DNA of 64,000 nucleotides from Beta vulgaris subsp. vulgaris (lineage: Eukaryota > Streptophyta > Magnoliopsida > Caryophyllales > Amaranthaceae), in the NCBI RefSeq assembly GCF_026745355.1, contig NC_079206.1, positions 24,162,399 through 24,226,398 on the forward strand. Reading direction: 5' to 3'. This document shows, piece after piece, positions 1 to 11,764 of the stretch. The notes below the pieces were generated by a model, which saw only the letters and a list, made by a program, of their open reading frames with translations, did not search any database and was not told the DNA's origin. The translations under genes were made by a program, and so were the position numbers. Each line of letters starts with the position of its first letter. The stretch's first letter is position 1.

Positions 1-80
1 TTAATTAAATAAATTAAATATTCTATGTCAAGTAAATAATCCACTAATCCACTACTTCACTTCATAAGAGAAGCAGTAAC

Positions 81-1269
81 CAAAGTTGTTAAAATCGCGA
101 TCCGGATCGTAGGATCGCACGATCCTACGATCCAGATTGTTCAAAACGATCCGGATCGTGCCTGGAATCGGTATGTAGCAGGATCGTAACTAGGATCGTG
201 TGGGATCGTTAGAATCGGTAGGATCGCACGATTCCATGCGATTCTATCGATCCCACTTTTTAGCTGTAAAATCCGCCATGGAAAGCCCAAGCTATAATGT
301 CAAAGAAAGTCCACACTTCAGGCATGTTATATAGTGCTTCTAAGACAAGCGAATTCCCTAGAGTTTGAGTCTTCTTCACTCTCCTCTACTGAGTCGGAGA
401 CTTAAAGCATCAAGCGAATTAAAGCTAAAATTGGAGCTTGAAAAATTGAATTGAAGATGAAATTGGAGCTCAACAGTCAAAGCCTCTAGCAAATTTGAGT
501 TGCAATTTTGCTCGACTTAATCAAAGCATCCTCCTCTTTTGTTTTGAAGTTCAGTTGAATGAAACTGAAGGTAATAATTTTCTGCCAAATTTTTCTTTTT
601 TCCCTTCTTTATTTCTTCAATTCTTATTTGATGTTCTAAATTTCAACCATGCATTTGCATTTAGTTACTGAGTAACCTGTAGCTAGCATTTAGTATTTGG
701 AATTTTGGATAGTTGCATTTAATATTTATATTTTGGTTTATTTTTCAGTTTTAATGTTTCTGTAACTAGAATTCTAATTACAAAAGCTTAATTAGTCTTC
801 TTATTAGTTCAGTTAGTCTGCAGTTTTTTTTTTATTACAAAATCTTGATCAGATTGATTAATTATTTGATCCAGTGTGTTTATTTGCCACCTGGAGCTGA
901 TGACGGGAACTTTGTCTATAATGAAGATTAGATTGTTGTGAGCTTATTGGTTACTAAGATTGTTTACATGTAATTTTTAATATGGTTAGAAACGATATTT
1001 TCCTTGTACTTTTTAGATTATAAGCTTTAAAATTACATTAGTAGAATCGTGTTAAATATGTATTGACACTATTATTGATCTTATATGATGAAAAGTGTGT
1101 TTATTTGCCATTATCTTTACTAGAAAGACATGTACAAGTCACATATGATCCTTTTGATTGCCCAATTTCTCAAATTTGTAGGATCTTACGATCCTACGAT
1201 CCGATCCTACCGAATTCGATCCTACTCCCTTCACCGATTCAAAGTGGGATCCCGATCCTGACAACATTG
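81..1269. mobile_element. Non-autonomous hAT-like element, GATCC-rich ends
   Basis: The termini are imperfect inverted repeats: CAAAGTTGTTAAAATCG on the left, and CAATGTTGTCAGGATCG read inward from the right (about 18 of 23 bases match when extended). An identical 8-bp direct repeat GCAGTAAC flanks them at 73-80 and 1270-1277. An 8-bp duplication with CA-starting termini fits the hAT superfamily. Both subterminal zones are dense in GGATCGTAGGATCG-type motifs in both orientations, which could be transposase binding sites. No transposase reading frame is visible inside, so it would need a helper element. Boundaries are firm; family assignment is inferred. Confidence 0.75.
104..133. repeat. Perfect 14-bp-arm palindrome in the hAT-like left end
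   Basis: Arm GGATCGTAGGATCG (104-117) is followed after a 2-base spacer by its exact reverse complement (120-133). Related but shorter inverted motifs occur at 1179-1205 near the other end. Confidence 0.85.
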
Positions 1270-1277
1270 GCAGTAAC

Positions 1278-2280
1278 ACATTACGTGGTTTTACAAAACT
1301 TGAAAATAATTAAACTCATTTAATTTAATTAAATACTTGGAGGATAATTTAACTAAGCCACTAAGTCCACTAACTACATAAATCGTGTAGCAGTAGCTTT
1401 AGGCGTGCAATCCAATTTTTAGGAAAATAAATAGATTAAATACTTTAGCTAGTTTTTAGGGAAAATATCTTTAATAAAACCGGAAAAACAGTTTTATAAT
1501 TTTAAAATCCGAAACATTTTAAAAACCGGAAATATATTAATTTTCGAAAACAAAATCTTTTAAATAAAATATAAAAGATAAAAGATAAAAAGATAAGATT
1601 TGAAAATCGGTTAAATTAAAATCAGAAAATCTTTTTAAATTCTTTTCCTAACAAACTTAAACTAAATTCCTAAAATAGTGGATCTTAGTTAAAACAACCC
1701 TAAAAACTCTAACAACTATATTGGGCACAAGTTTAACTTAGGCACACAACATTAGAGTTTCTTAGGAGTTCCTAAATCAGTTTTAAGTCTTGTTCCCTAA
1801 CCTTATTCCTATAGTGCCAGGTCTGTTCCTTTCATGGGAACAGAACCAAGTTCCTTTGAGAATTCACCACGAACTTAATTAAGCTTTTACTCAACCTTAA
1901 CATGAAGATAATAAATACCCTAATGTATTCTAATCTTCATTCCATTCTTGATTCTTCATCTCTCGAACATCTTTACTTCGATCTTGATTAATTCTCCGTT
2001 TTAATCTTCAATCAAGTATTCTCTTAGCTCGAGCATGAATTACCTTGCAACAACATAAATAAAATATACTATGTCTTTTGTGGTTAGGTCATCTTCAAAA
2101 CTCAAGGGTCAACATAATTTTTGAAATTATTCATTATTGTTACATAAAATCTTTAAAATGAATTAAAATATATACAATTATTAATATTAATGAATAATTT
2201 CATTATTATAAATTTGATTCGATTGTAATATATGCAATTTGATTAAAATATACACAATTTGGTTCAATATTTACTTATAC
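1278..2280. other. Intergenic repeat debris, LTR-like at 1700-2040
   Basis: No gene seen. 1315-1402 is a diverged direct copy of 1-80 (shared AATT-rich start, CCACTAA..CCACTAA core and GCAGTA end), so the hAT-like element sits between two degenerate tandem copies. 1720-2040 looks like LTR sequence (TATA-like AATAAATACC near 1910, then a CT-rich leader), but no coding part of an element is attached. Confidence 0.35.
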
Positions 2281-2492
2281 TGGGCTGGGCTGGTTCATGA
2301 GCCGAGCTGGACCAGATTTATGGTCCAGACTGGGCGGTTTTAGTAACGGACTTTAGTGGGCTGGGCTCAAGAAATTTGGCCAACGACCTACCCACTAATT
2401 TCACGGTTCGAGTTGGGTTGGACCGGGCTTTTTGCAGACCCGTCCCACGAGGTGGGCTGGGCTGGATTGACCCGCATTGTTGGTCATCTCTA
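2281..2492. mobile_element. Terminal fragment of a GGGCTGGGCTGG-type repeat
   Basis: A compositionally distinct, GC-richer block of repeated GGGCTGGGCTGG, GGACC and GGCCC motifs ends abruptly at GTTGGTCATCTCTAG. Retrotransposon integrase-coding sequence starts immediately after, so this edge is probably where another element truncated or inserted into the Ty3/gypsy copy. The opposite end was not found. Confidence 0.4.
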
Positions 2493-5400
2493 GTCGGTGC
2501 TCTAGGGATGTTCGAGTGTATTTGGCATGAAGGACACCTCTTGACCAGTTCTTAGGCATCCAACTTGAGTGTAGGCCAATAGTAGCCGGCCATGAGTGTC
2601 TTTGTAGCTATGGTTCTTCCCCCGTGGTGACTTTCGCAAGCCCCCTAGTAAATTTCTCTTAGAACGTAGTCTCCTTCTTCGGGTGTTACACATTTCAGAA
2701 GAGGGTGAGTGAAAGATTTCTTTGTAGATGTAGTCCTCGTGTCATAAGAATCTTCCTAACTATTTGTGCTTGACTACACTCGGCCTCTTTGTGATCTTCA
2801 AGCAGCCATCCATTCCTTAAGTATTTGACTACTTCTTCCATTCATGTGGATGTTCGGTTCAACATTAGTTGTTCCTTAGCATTGATGCTCCGCTGATGCA
2901 ATACCTCCCATATGATGGTCCGAGGGGCTAATTTCTCTGCTGAGCAGGCCATCCGAGCTAAGGCATCAACTTATTAATTTTTCAAAGGAAGTATATGGTT
3001 TATGCTGAAATGAGATAGTTTTTTGATGATTTCTTGGGTTTTGGCCAAGTACATCCTCATATTGTCCTCATTGGCTTCATATTCGCCTGATACCTGACCC
3101 ACTATGAGTTGTGAATCGGATTTGGCGTTGACCGATGTGGCTCCGGCTAAGATGCAAAGTTGAAGTTCGAGGATGAGACCTCGTATTCGGCTTCATTGTT
3201 GGATCCCAAGAATTTGAACTTGATAGCATATTCCATCTTATCCCCAACCGCAGGTTTGCTTAACAAACCGGCTCTATATCCGGCTTTGATAGAAGAGTCG
3301 TCCACTTGCAGTATATCCTTCATGCTCATCAACCGGGGGCTAGGTGGTGCACTCGGTGATGAAGTCCGCCAATGCTTGGGCTTTGATCACCCTCCTTAGT
3401 TTATATTCAAGCCCAAAATGTGCAAGTTGGTCTGCCCAAGCAGTCATCGAACTGGAATGGTTCCTACTTTCAATCAACTTCCTAAGTGGTTGTCCCGTGA
3501 GGACTTTGATCTGGTGGGCTTGGAAGTACGGCTTGAGCTTCCAAATTGCCATTATAAGGCGAAGACCATCATTTCCACCTCGTGATACTTATCATCTGCA
3601 CCTCGTAAAGCATGGTTGACGAAGTAAACTAGGTGTTATTTTTCTTCCTTTTCAGCCACTAACACCGCGCTGAGGGCATACTCTGAAACAACTAGGTAAA
3701 TGAATAAGGTTTCCCCCGACAAGGGGGATATGAGTTGGGAAGGGTTGAGAGGTGTGCTTTGAGGGAGGCGAAGGTCTGTTTGGCCTCGTCATCCCAAGTG
3801 AACTCCTTTCTCTTCAAGGCTTTGAAGAAAAATAGGCTTTTGTCGGCCGATCTAGAGAGGAAGCGTCTGAGGGCAGCCAGACAGCCATTAGGCACTGCGC
3901 CTCCCGCACGTTCCGACGGAATTTCATCTCTAGTACCACTTTGATTTTGTCGGGGTTGACCTCGATTCCTCTCTCGTCCACAAAGAATCTGAGGCACTTC
4001 CCCCCTTTTACTCCGAACACACACTTCTTTGGGTTCAACATCATGCGGAACCGCCTTAGGGTGTCGAGGGTCTCCCTTATGTCTGATGGGTGGTCCCCTG
4101 GGCTTTGCTTTTAACTATCATGTCGTCAATGTAAACCTCAATGTTTTGGCCCAGTTGGTCGTTGAAGATTTTGTTTAGCGTCCGTTGATATGTAGCCCTG
4201 ACTTTTTTGAGTCTGAATGACATCATCTTCTAACAATATACCCATTGGCTAGTGATAAAGGTTGTATGGACCCGGTCCTGCTCGGCCATGAAAATCTGGT
4301 GGTATCCCGCATTTGCATCCATGGAGCTTAAGAGGGCGTGCCCAGCCGTTGAATCGACCAGCCTGTCGATTTTGGGCAAAGGGTGGTTTGTCTTTCAGAC
4401 AAGCCTTATTCAGGTCTATGAAATTCATGCACATTTTCCATGCCTAGCTTGAATTTTTTACCAACACAACATTGGCTAACCATTTCGAGTACTGGCATTC
4501 CTCTATGAAGCCCGCCTCAAGCAATTTTGTTAACTTCCGCAGCTGCTGCGGTGTTCCTCTCGGGACCTTGATGTCTCAGCTTTTGCTTGATCGGTTTGAA
4601 CCGCTCTTTGATGTTTAGTTCATGACTCATGAATTTGGGGTCTAGCTCGGGCATTTTCGAGGCCTCATAAGCGAACACATCTTTGTACTCGTTGAGTACC
4701 TGAATGATCTCCTCTCTTGTTTGAGGGTCCATGGCTTTGCATACCCTTACCATCCGACCAAGCTCATTGTCGATGATTACTTCTTCATCATCTTCGGCCA
4801 GCTGAGGGCGTTCATATTGTTTGGGCTTTGCAGTGATGTAACCATGAGGCCACTTGAGGGCCGATCATCTTCCCGCTTTCTCTTTTTTGAGTCCTCTTGG
4901 ACCTCAACTTTATTTTTCAAATTGTTAACGTAGCATTCTCTTGCTGCTTATTGATCCCTTGGATCTTCCCAACCTTACCGTCGTCGGTTTCGAATTGCAT
5001 GAGGAGTTGGTAGGTGGAAATGGCAGCTTTGGCTTTGTTCATAGTGGGTCTCTCTATTCATAGTTGGCCTCCCAATTATTATGTTGTAGGGTAGAGGGAT
5101 GTACACTACCAAGAAGTCAGTCAGTAGGCTTCTACCCCTGCCTTTTTTTCCCATCCGAGTAGGTAGTTTTATTGATCCGACTGGATGTACTGAGTTTCCC
5201 CTGAAACTTATGAGTGGCTGATTGAGAGGGGTGACTTCCCATTCACTGTACTTCAACTTTTTGAGATATTCCAGTGTGATGATGTCGGTTGATGACCCAC
5301 TGCCTCCTAGCACTCTTTTGACCCTTGTGTTGGCCACCTTGAGCTCGATTACCAGGGGGTCGTCATTGGGAGTATATTATGTCCGACTGGATGCCCCAAA

Positions 5401-7062
5401 GGTCATTACGGGGAAATCGGGTCGGAGTTGTTGGACTTCAAGCACTTGGTGCTTAAGACTCTATAGGTGGGCTTTGCGAGATCGGTCGGTAAGGCCTCCT
5501 AACACAAAGCCACCTACTATGACCCCGATGAAGCCATTTGTATCGCCACTATTAGATTGACCATCTTCTATTTGCCTTTCTCTTCGCTTGAGTGCTTGAG
5601 GTAGAGATTCAGCTTGTCTTGATCCGCTACATCATCAAGGGAGCTCCCTATAGTCTTTGGTAGTGTGCCCACATTCTTTGTGGTACTCGCACCACTGACT
5701 CTTATCCTTGATGTCCTTGATGTCCAAGTAGATCTCCCTTCGGTTCTTGCTGAACCGGGGGTTGTGGCCATGGTTGTTGAACATGGATGACCGACCCCCG
5801 GTCTTTTGCTGCTTTGGTTGGTCCTTGTGGTTTCCTTCTTCCTTTCTATTCTTGCTTCCATCATCCAAGTGGCGACATATGTATGTCCCCTGGATGAACC
5901 TTTGCGCCTTTGTCATTGCTTTCGAGAAGGTCTTTACCTCGCTTTCCGCCAAGGACCACCTCAGCCGACTGAATTGGAGTCCGGACATTTATTCGTGCGG
6001 CACTTGCCACCGCATCTTGTAAGTCTGAAACTTTGAGTGATTCTTCATTGAATCTTTTGATGTAGTCGGCCAAGCTTTCGTTCTTCTCTTGTCTAACCCC
6101 CATCAGATGGAGGCTCGTCTTTTTCTGCCTTTCCATGCCACAAATTGATGGATGAATAAGTCCTCAAGTACTGAGAAGTCGGTTATGATTCCAGCAAGCA
6201 GTTCTTGGAACCAATTTAGGGCGAGGCGCTTGAGTGTGGTGGGGAAAAATAGGCACCAGTTGGCCTCACAGCTAGTTTGCACGCTCATTTGAGCTTTGTA
6301 AGTGGCCATATGATCATCCGGGTCGGTTAGGCCCGCGAATGGTTTAACGGGGGGTTTAATTTTCCTAGAGTAGGTGCTTCCAAGATTTCCTGGCTGAATC
6401 GGATCATGAACTTGAGTTCTCCACTGTTGATCCGAGGAGGTCTAGAGTGGGCTGAGTCGCCTTGCCCCTCTCACTGAGTGGCTTTCTTATTCAGGATGTG
6501 TCAGGCATCATACCCCTATCTGAGGCGCTTCTGGTTAAGAAAGTGGCTTAGTGTCCTTAGGTTTGCGTACGACATCGCCTCTAGGTGACTTGGAGATATG
6601 AGTTTATATTTCCCTGTCATGCTGACTGGGATCTCGGGCCTCGGATCTCTGCCGGCTAGGCTGACCGTGAGCCGAGCGGGGATTGTGCTCTTCCCTCTAA
6701 GAGCGTACTAAGACTTGGGTCGGGGGGAACACAGGGGTTAGGCTGAGCCTGCCCTTGTTGAATGGCGGTCAGCATATCCATCATGCTGCACTGTAAAGTT
6801 TGTTGAAGCTGATGAGCTATGAAGATGATATCTGCTGCGAATAGGGGTTGACGGTCGACATGTTATATTTGCTGTGATGGGGATGGATGATCCCCGTTGG
6901 ACGGTTCTTGGTTGGGGTCCATGGTCTGGATTATGGCAGACCGACGAGGGGGAGGTGAAGGTGCCCATTTTGATCTCCTATGGTGGTAAGATGAGGGTGC
7001 CCGCTTAATCTTTGGGCATGTGCTGAAGGCTGTTTGTTACGGGTGCTCTTAGCTGGGGCCAT
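2493..7062 (-). pseudogene. Gag-pol of Tat-like Ty3/gypsy retrotransposon, decayed
   Basis: The best gag start is the ATG at 7062 (MAPAKSTRNKQPSAHAQR). Gag continues through NESLADYIKRFNEESL (about 6080-6030) to a degenerate zinc-knuckle-like CEYHKECGH (near 5690-5660). The protease region (5330-4980) reads RVLGGSGSSTDII where families usually have an Asp-Gly/Thr-Gly active site, so the catalytic Asp looks lost. Reverse transcriptase covers about 4750-3690 and includes YIDDM near 4120-4134. RNase H follows (LADFI near 3360), then the second RNase H with NNEAEYE, then an integrase H2C2-type zinc-binding start at about 2690-2500. The frame changes many times. It is a recognisable fossil with no functional product. 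Confidence 0.85.
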
Positions 7063-7091
7063 TGTTGAATAACAATGATGTAGGTTTTTAC

Positions 7092-10000
7092 CAGGCCCGT
7101 ATTTGAGCCTGGGCGAGAGGGGCGTGGGCCCCAAAAAAAATTAACCCAATTAATTAATAGTAGAGAGAAGAAAAAGGAAAAAAAATAGTGCTTCAAGAGA
7201 CGCGAGATTAGCGCCACTTCATCTTCTTCATTTTGGCAGTTTCATTCCTTCCTTATTCAACCATCAATCTTCCACTTTATTTTCTTTTTTTTTTTAACGA
7301 AAATCTCCACCTTTTCCCTAAGTTAATTGCAATATTTTCGGATTTCTTCTCTAATTTCGCTGCAATATTTCCGGCGAGATCTACAAACATATTGAAGAAG
7401 ATGATTTCCTCCATGAACGAATATAATCTCAAACGTTCAATTACCAACGGGATCAAAAGTTACAAATTTACCTTTAAATACTCATCCTTTCATTGTTTTT
7501 CACATCTCAATTACACATTAATTTTCCATCTTTCATATATTATTTTTCTCATCTTTTATTTTGGAATTTTGAATCATGAGTTGAATTAAAGAGCTCAATT
7601 GTTCAAGGAGATTCCACCAATCATACGAAAACATTTCGGTAATTGCATTACTTTGTCTGCAATTTAATTTTTCATTGTGATTATGTAGTTATCAGATTTT
7701 TTTTTAATCATAATTTTATTTTGTGTTTCTGAAAATTTGGATGATGATTATCATGTAATTTTAGATTATTATTGATTGTTAAATGTTAATTAATTTTAGA
7801 TTAGACATACTTATTGTTGTTAAAATATTTTAACTTCGGATTAGTGAGGGCCTAATTGATTATGTGATTATCAACCATACGAATCTCTATTCTCTAATTC
7901 TGTTAAATCTGTTTCATTTTTTTATTTATGTATGTTGGTGATAAACTGATAATACTATGTGTGTTATTGTCCAATGATTCTAATTAGCAACTTGAAATAG
8001 ATACTGAAATTATCCACTTCAGTACATCCCCAATTTTCATTAGTTGAAATGTTCATTTTCTAGAGGTTAAATATATATAGAGGTTGTGACTTGTGATAAG
8101 TATTATGCTTTAGGACTAAAATGAGTGATTCTTTGTCTTTTAACTTTGTTAGTTCTTATTTTTTTTTTTTACAGTAATTCTCTAAATTTTTTATAATAAT
8201 TCTCTAATTAGATTATTGTTTGAATAATAATTGTAGGAATTATTGTTTTGCTGCCAATCTGTGTTTCAAGATTGAGACCCATCTTTGCGTTGACAAATGA
8301 CGACAAAATAAGCTACATTCAGGTGTTATTGTTCTATACCTTTTATTCGTTATTGTATTTTATAATGTTTTCGCGAAAGCATGCATCTGGTTTTGAAAAA
8401 AGGAAATAGAGACAACGGGCACAAGAATTGTTATAATCACAAAAGGGAGCGATAGATAAGTTTTTTAGTAGACGAGTAGAAGAGTCTTCGGGTAGTGCTG
8501 GACTAAGAGTAGAAAATCCCATTAATGACAATGCTACCAATTTGAATAATGAGTTTAATGACCATGATGGTGTCCTTGATTCGTCAAATGTAGCTACAAA
8601 TCATTTCCAACAATCTAATGAAAATTTGAATAATGAGAATTTAAATGATGATAATGTTGATATTTTGAACGAAGAAAATCTCATCAATGACGATGCTACC
8701 AATTTGAATAATGAAAATGATAATGTCCATGATTCTTCAAGTGTAGGTATTGATGCACACTTTATCCCTCCTTTTGATATGTATGATCCTAGAAATTGGG
8801 GTGTACTTGATGCCAAAACTAGAGACATTTTAATTGAAAATGGGCCTTTTAGAGAATTGAATCTCACATTTCCTATAGATAGTCTATTTAGACATTTTTC
8901 GTATGCTTATTATTCTAAAAAAATGAGTAATGGAGAGACTTTTGATAGAAAATGGTTGGTTTACTCTAAACATGTGGATAGAGTATATTGTTTTTGTTGT
9001 AAATTGTTCACTTCTCAAAATAATAGAAGTCTTTTAGCAAATGATGGGTTGAATGATTGGAAGCATTTAAGTGAGAGACTTAAACAACATGAGAATAGTA
9101 TTGAACATATGACCAATATGAATACTTGGAATGATACGAGAGTGAGACTAAAAAAGAATAAAGGCATTGATAAAGATTTACAAGAAGGAATCTCAAAGGA
9201 AAAGGAGCGATGGAGACAAGTTTTAATTAGAATAGTATCCACTGTTAAATATCTTGCTAAATGTAATCTAGCTTTCCGAGGATCCAGCGGAAAACTTTAT
9301 GAGGATAATAATGGTAATTTTTTGGGATTGATCGAAATGATAGCTGAATTTGATTTGACAATGCAAGACCATGTAAGACGTATCAAAAGCAAAGAAATTC
9401 ACTATCACTACCTAGGTCCTCAAATTCAAAATGAATTGATTTCTCTTTTAGCCCATGGTGTTAGAAATTCAATGATAAGGATTATAAAAGAGGCAAAATA
9501 TTTTTCTATGATCCTTAATTGTACCCCAGATAGAAGTCATCAAGAACAAATGACTTTGATTGTACGATGTGTAAATTTGTCAAAAGATAAAATAAATATA
9601 GAAGAGTTCTTTTCGGAGTTCTTAAAAGTGGATGATACTTCAGGATTGGGACTTTTTAATGAATTGTTAAATGTATGTAAGTCCCTTGACTTAAATATTG
9701 ATGATGTGAGGGGTCAAGGTTATGACAATGGGTCTAATATGAAAGGGAAACACCAGGGGGTTCAAAAGAGATTACTTGAATTAAATCCAAGGGCTTTTTA
9801 CATGCCATGTGCTTGTCATAGTCTTAACCTCACTCTATCAGATATGGCCCATTCTTGTGTTAAAGCTGTATCTTTTTTTGGAATTGTGCAACGCATATAC
9901 ACAATATTTGCAAATTCTACTAAAATATATATGGAAGATTTTAGTTGATAATGTTTCGGGCTTAACACTTAAATCTTTATGCAATACTCGATGGGAGAGT

Positions 10001-11185
10001 CGAATAAAAAGTGTTAAAGCCATTAGATTTCAAGCTCCTCAAATAAGGCCAGCTTTGTTAGAACTCTATGATTCTAGTGTTGATGATGCTAAGACGAAAA
10101 ATGAAGCTGAAAGTTTGACTAATTCTATTGGGAGCTTTGAATTTTTACTTGGCATGGTAATATGGTATGAGATCTTATTTGCTATTAACATTGTGAGTAA
10201 GAAGTTACAATAAAAATCTATGTGCATTGGAACCACAATGAAAGAAGTGGAAGGTATAATGTCATACTTTGAGAAATATAGAATTGAAGGCTTTGAATCC
10301 AGCATGAATATTGCCAAAAGTCTAGCAATCGATATGGATATAAAGGCAACACTTCCAACAAAGCGTCGCATATTTAGGAAACGACGATTTGATGAGAATG
10401 ATAGTGATGGGGAAATACAATCACCCGAGGAATCTTTTAGAGTTAATTACTTTTTGGTGGTTGTTGATATGGCAATAACTTCATTGAACAATAGATTTGA
10501 GCAATTACAAGTATTTCAAACTATATTTGGATTTCTGTTTGATGCAAAAACATTAAAATCTTTGGATAATGATGAATTAAGAAAATCTTGCACAAATTTT
10601 AAAACTCAGTTTTCTCATAATGATTTGTCTGATGTTGATGCAGATGATCTTTTTTCAGAGTTAAAAGTATTGCAAATGACTTTGCCAAATATGGTGATGT
10701 CCGCATTTGAAATTCTTGAGTTTGTCAAAGGTGCAGACTGTTATCCAAATGTTTCAATTGCTTATCGGATTTTAAAATTTCTATTTAGGCCAGTGACTGT
10801 TGCATCAACTGAAAGAAGTTTTTCAAAACTAAAATTATTGAAAAACTACTTGAGATCGTCAAGATCACAAGAAAGGTTGAATGGTCTTGCCATATTATGT
10901 ATTGACAAAAATATATTAGAGCATGTTGATGTAGATACTATTTTTAGTGACTTTGCTTCTAGAAATGCTCGTAGGAATTTTCTTATATGACCATTTGCGT
11001 TTCCAATGAAAATTTACTACTTTTTGTACGAAGTTTATTTTTTAACATAATAAAATTTGTCATTTACAACTTTTTTTTTAGTTTTTGCATACTCTAGAAA
11101 TTTAAAAATTTTATGTTACTTGTTAAGAAGGGACCCATTTTTGTAGTTCGCCCCACGGGCCACCGATAACTCAGAAACGGCCCTG
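7092..11185 (+). mobile_element. hAT transposon (TTF zinc finger/DUF4371 type)
   Basis: Both ends carry inverted repeats starting CAGG[C/G]CCGT: CAGGCCCGTATTTGAG at the left and CAGGGCCGTTTCTGAG read inward from the right. The identical 8-bp direct repeat GTTTTTAC flanks the element at 7084-7091 and 11186-11193. It inserted into the 5' leader of the minus-strand gypsy element. The interior holds a non-coding leader (7140-8360) and a transposase gene with a few disabling changes. The clean duplication and mostly open frame suggest a relatively recent insertion, younger than its gypsy host. Confidence 0.9.
8365..10990 (+). pseudogene. hAT transposase with C-terminal dimerisation domain, broken
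   Basis: Cut-and-paste transposase of the TTF-type zinc finger/DUF4371/hAT-C family. From the ATG at 8365 the frame has stops at about 8407 and 8434, then is open 8542-9945 (468 codons). It shifts frame near 9930 and continues 9945-10213, stops at 10211-10213, and resumes 10220-10990. Visible parts are an Asn/Asp-rich N-terminus, a zinc-finger region with [19 protein letters not shown] (about 8950-9010), a catalytic-core motif [11 protein letters not shown] (about 9523-9555), [14 protein letters not shown] (about 9718-9760), and a C-terminal block VASTERSFSKLKLLKNYLRS (about 10800-10860) typical of hAT dimerisation. The residue before CTPD is Asn where relatives usually have Asp. At least three lesions make it a pseudogene. 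Confidence 0.85.
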
Positions 11186-11250
11186 GTTTTTACTAAGTAG
11201 CAACAGGGGTGAATCTTACTGAGTGGTGGTGAAGCAACTTCCTGTACTAT

Positions 11251-11270
11251 TCCCCAACAAACGGCGCCAA
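11251..11270 (-). promoter_or_regulatory. Primer-binding site of the gypsy element
   Basis: On the minus strand TGGCGCCGTTTGTTGGGGA follows two bases after the LTR end. TGGCGCCGTTG-type sites are known as tRNA-Asp-complementary primer sites in Tat/Athila-like elements. Its position fixes LTR orientation as minus. Confidence 0.75.
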
Positions 11271-11272
11271 AC

Positions 11273-11764
11273 TGTTTCTATCCACAATTTATGGATGCTA
11301 ATGTGTGATAAGTAGGAGTTAGCCCCAAGAGCGTTGACCTGAGTTAATTATCCGTACACCGGAAACCTGCAAAACAAGGTTAGATTACCCGGGGGGTTGT
11401 TCTGGGATCACCCCTTCGACGCTCAAGTCAGTTGATGATAGAGGTAGAGAGAGGTGCTCTGCTGGTTTGTTAGGTGAGAATTCATCAACACCTGTTCATT
11501 AATGAAGCAACTGGTATTTATAGTGTTGGGGATCTCCAGCTGGGGAGCATTGGTCGAGTGGGCTTTTCTGAGGTCAATGGCTAGATTACCTTTGCAGGCA
11601 ATTGACTACTTCAACCTGTTAGTGGATCCCCAAACTCTTAATAAGGTCAACTTAGTGGTGGGACCCACTATTGCCACCTATCTAGGGTCCTAGGAGGCCT
11701 TTTATTCCCTAATTGGGCTGCTAATCAATTGAGCCCAAATACTCCCTATTTTGCTAGTAGCTCA
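11273..11764 (-). repeat. 5' LTR of the gypsy element
   Basis: The inner end (minus strand) is GAAACA, two bases before the primer site. The outer end is placed at TGAGCTACTAGC because TG..CA ends are usual; this end is less certain since no second LTR is available. A TATA-like CTATAAATACC lies at about 11512-11523 on the minus strand, in a position suitable for the retrotransposon promoter. Confidence 0.6.

Larger units (their letters stand above)
2493..11764 (-). mobile_element. Truncated Ty3/gypsy (Tat-like) LTR retrotransposon
   Basis: Read on the minus strand the order is 5' LTR (11764-11273), primer site, gag, protease, reverse transcriptase, RNase H and the start of integrase. The element stops inside the integrase zinc-binding region at about 2493, so the integrase core and 3' LTR are absent. 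A 4.1-kb hAT element (7092-11185) splits its 5' leader. The extra archaeal-type RNase H region (NNEAEYE motif near 3180-3200) after the usual RNase H, and the tRNA-Asp-like primer site, point to the Tat side of the gypsy superfamily. The coding part has several frameshifts and stops, so the copy is dead. Confidence 0.85.
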
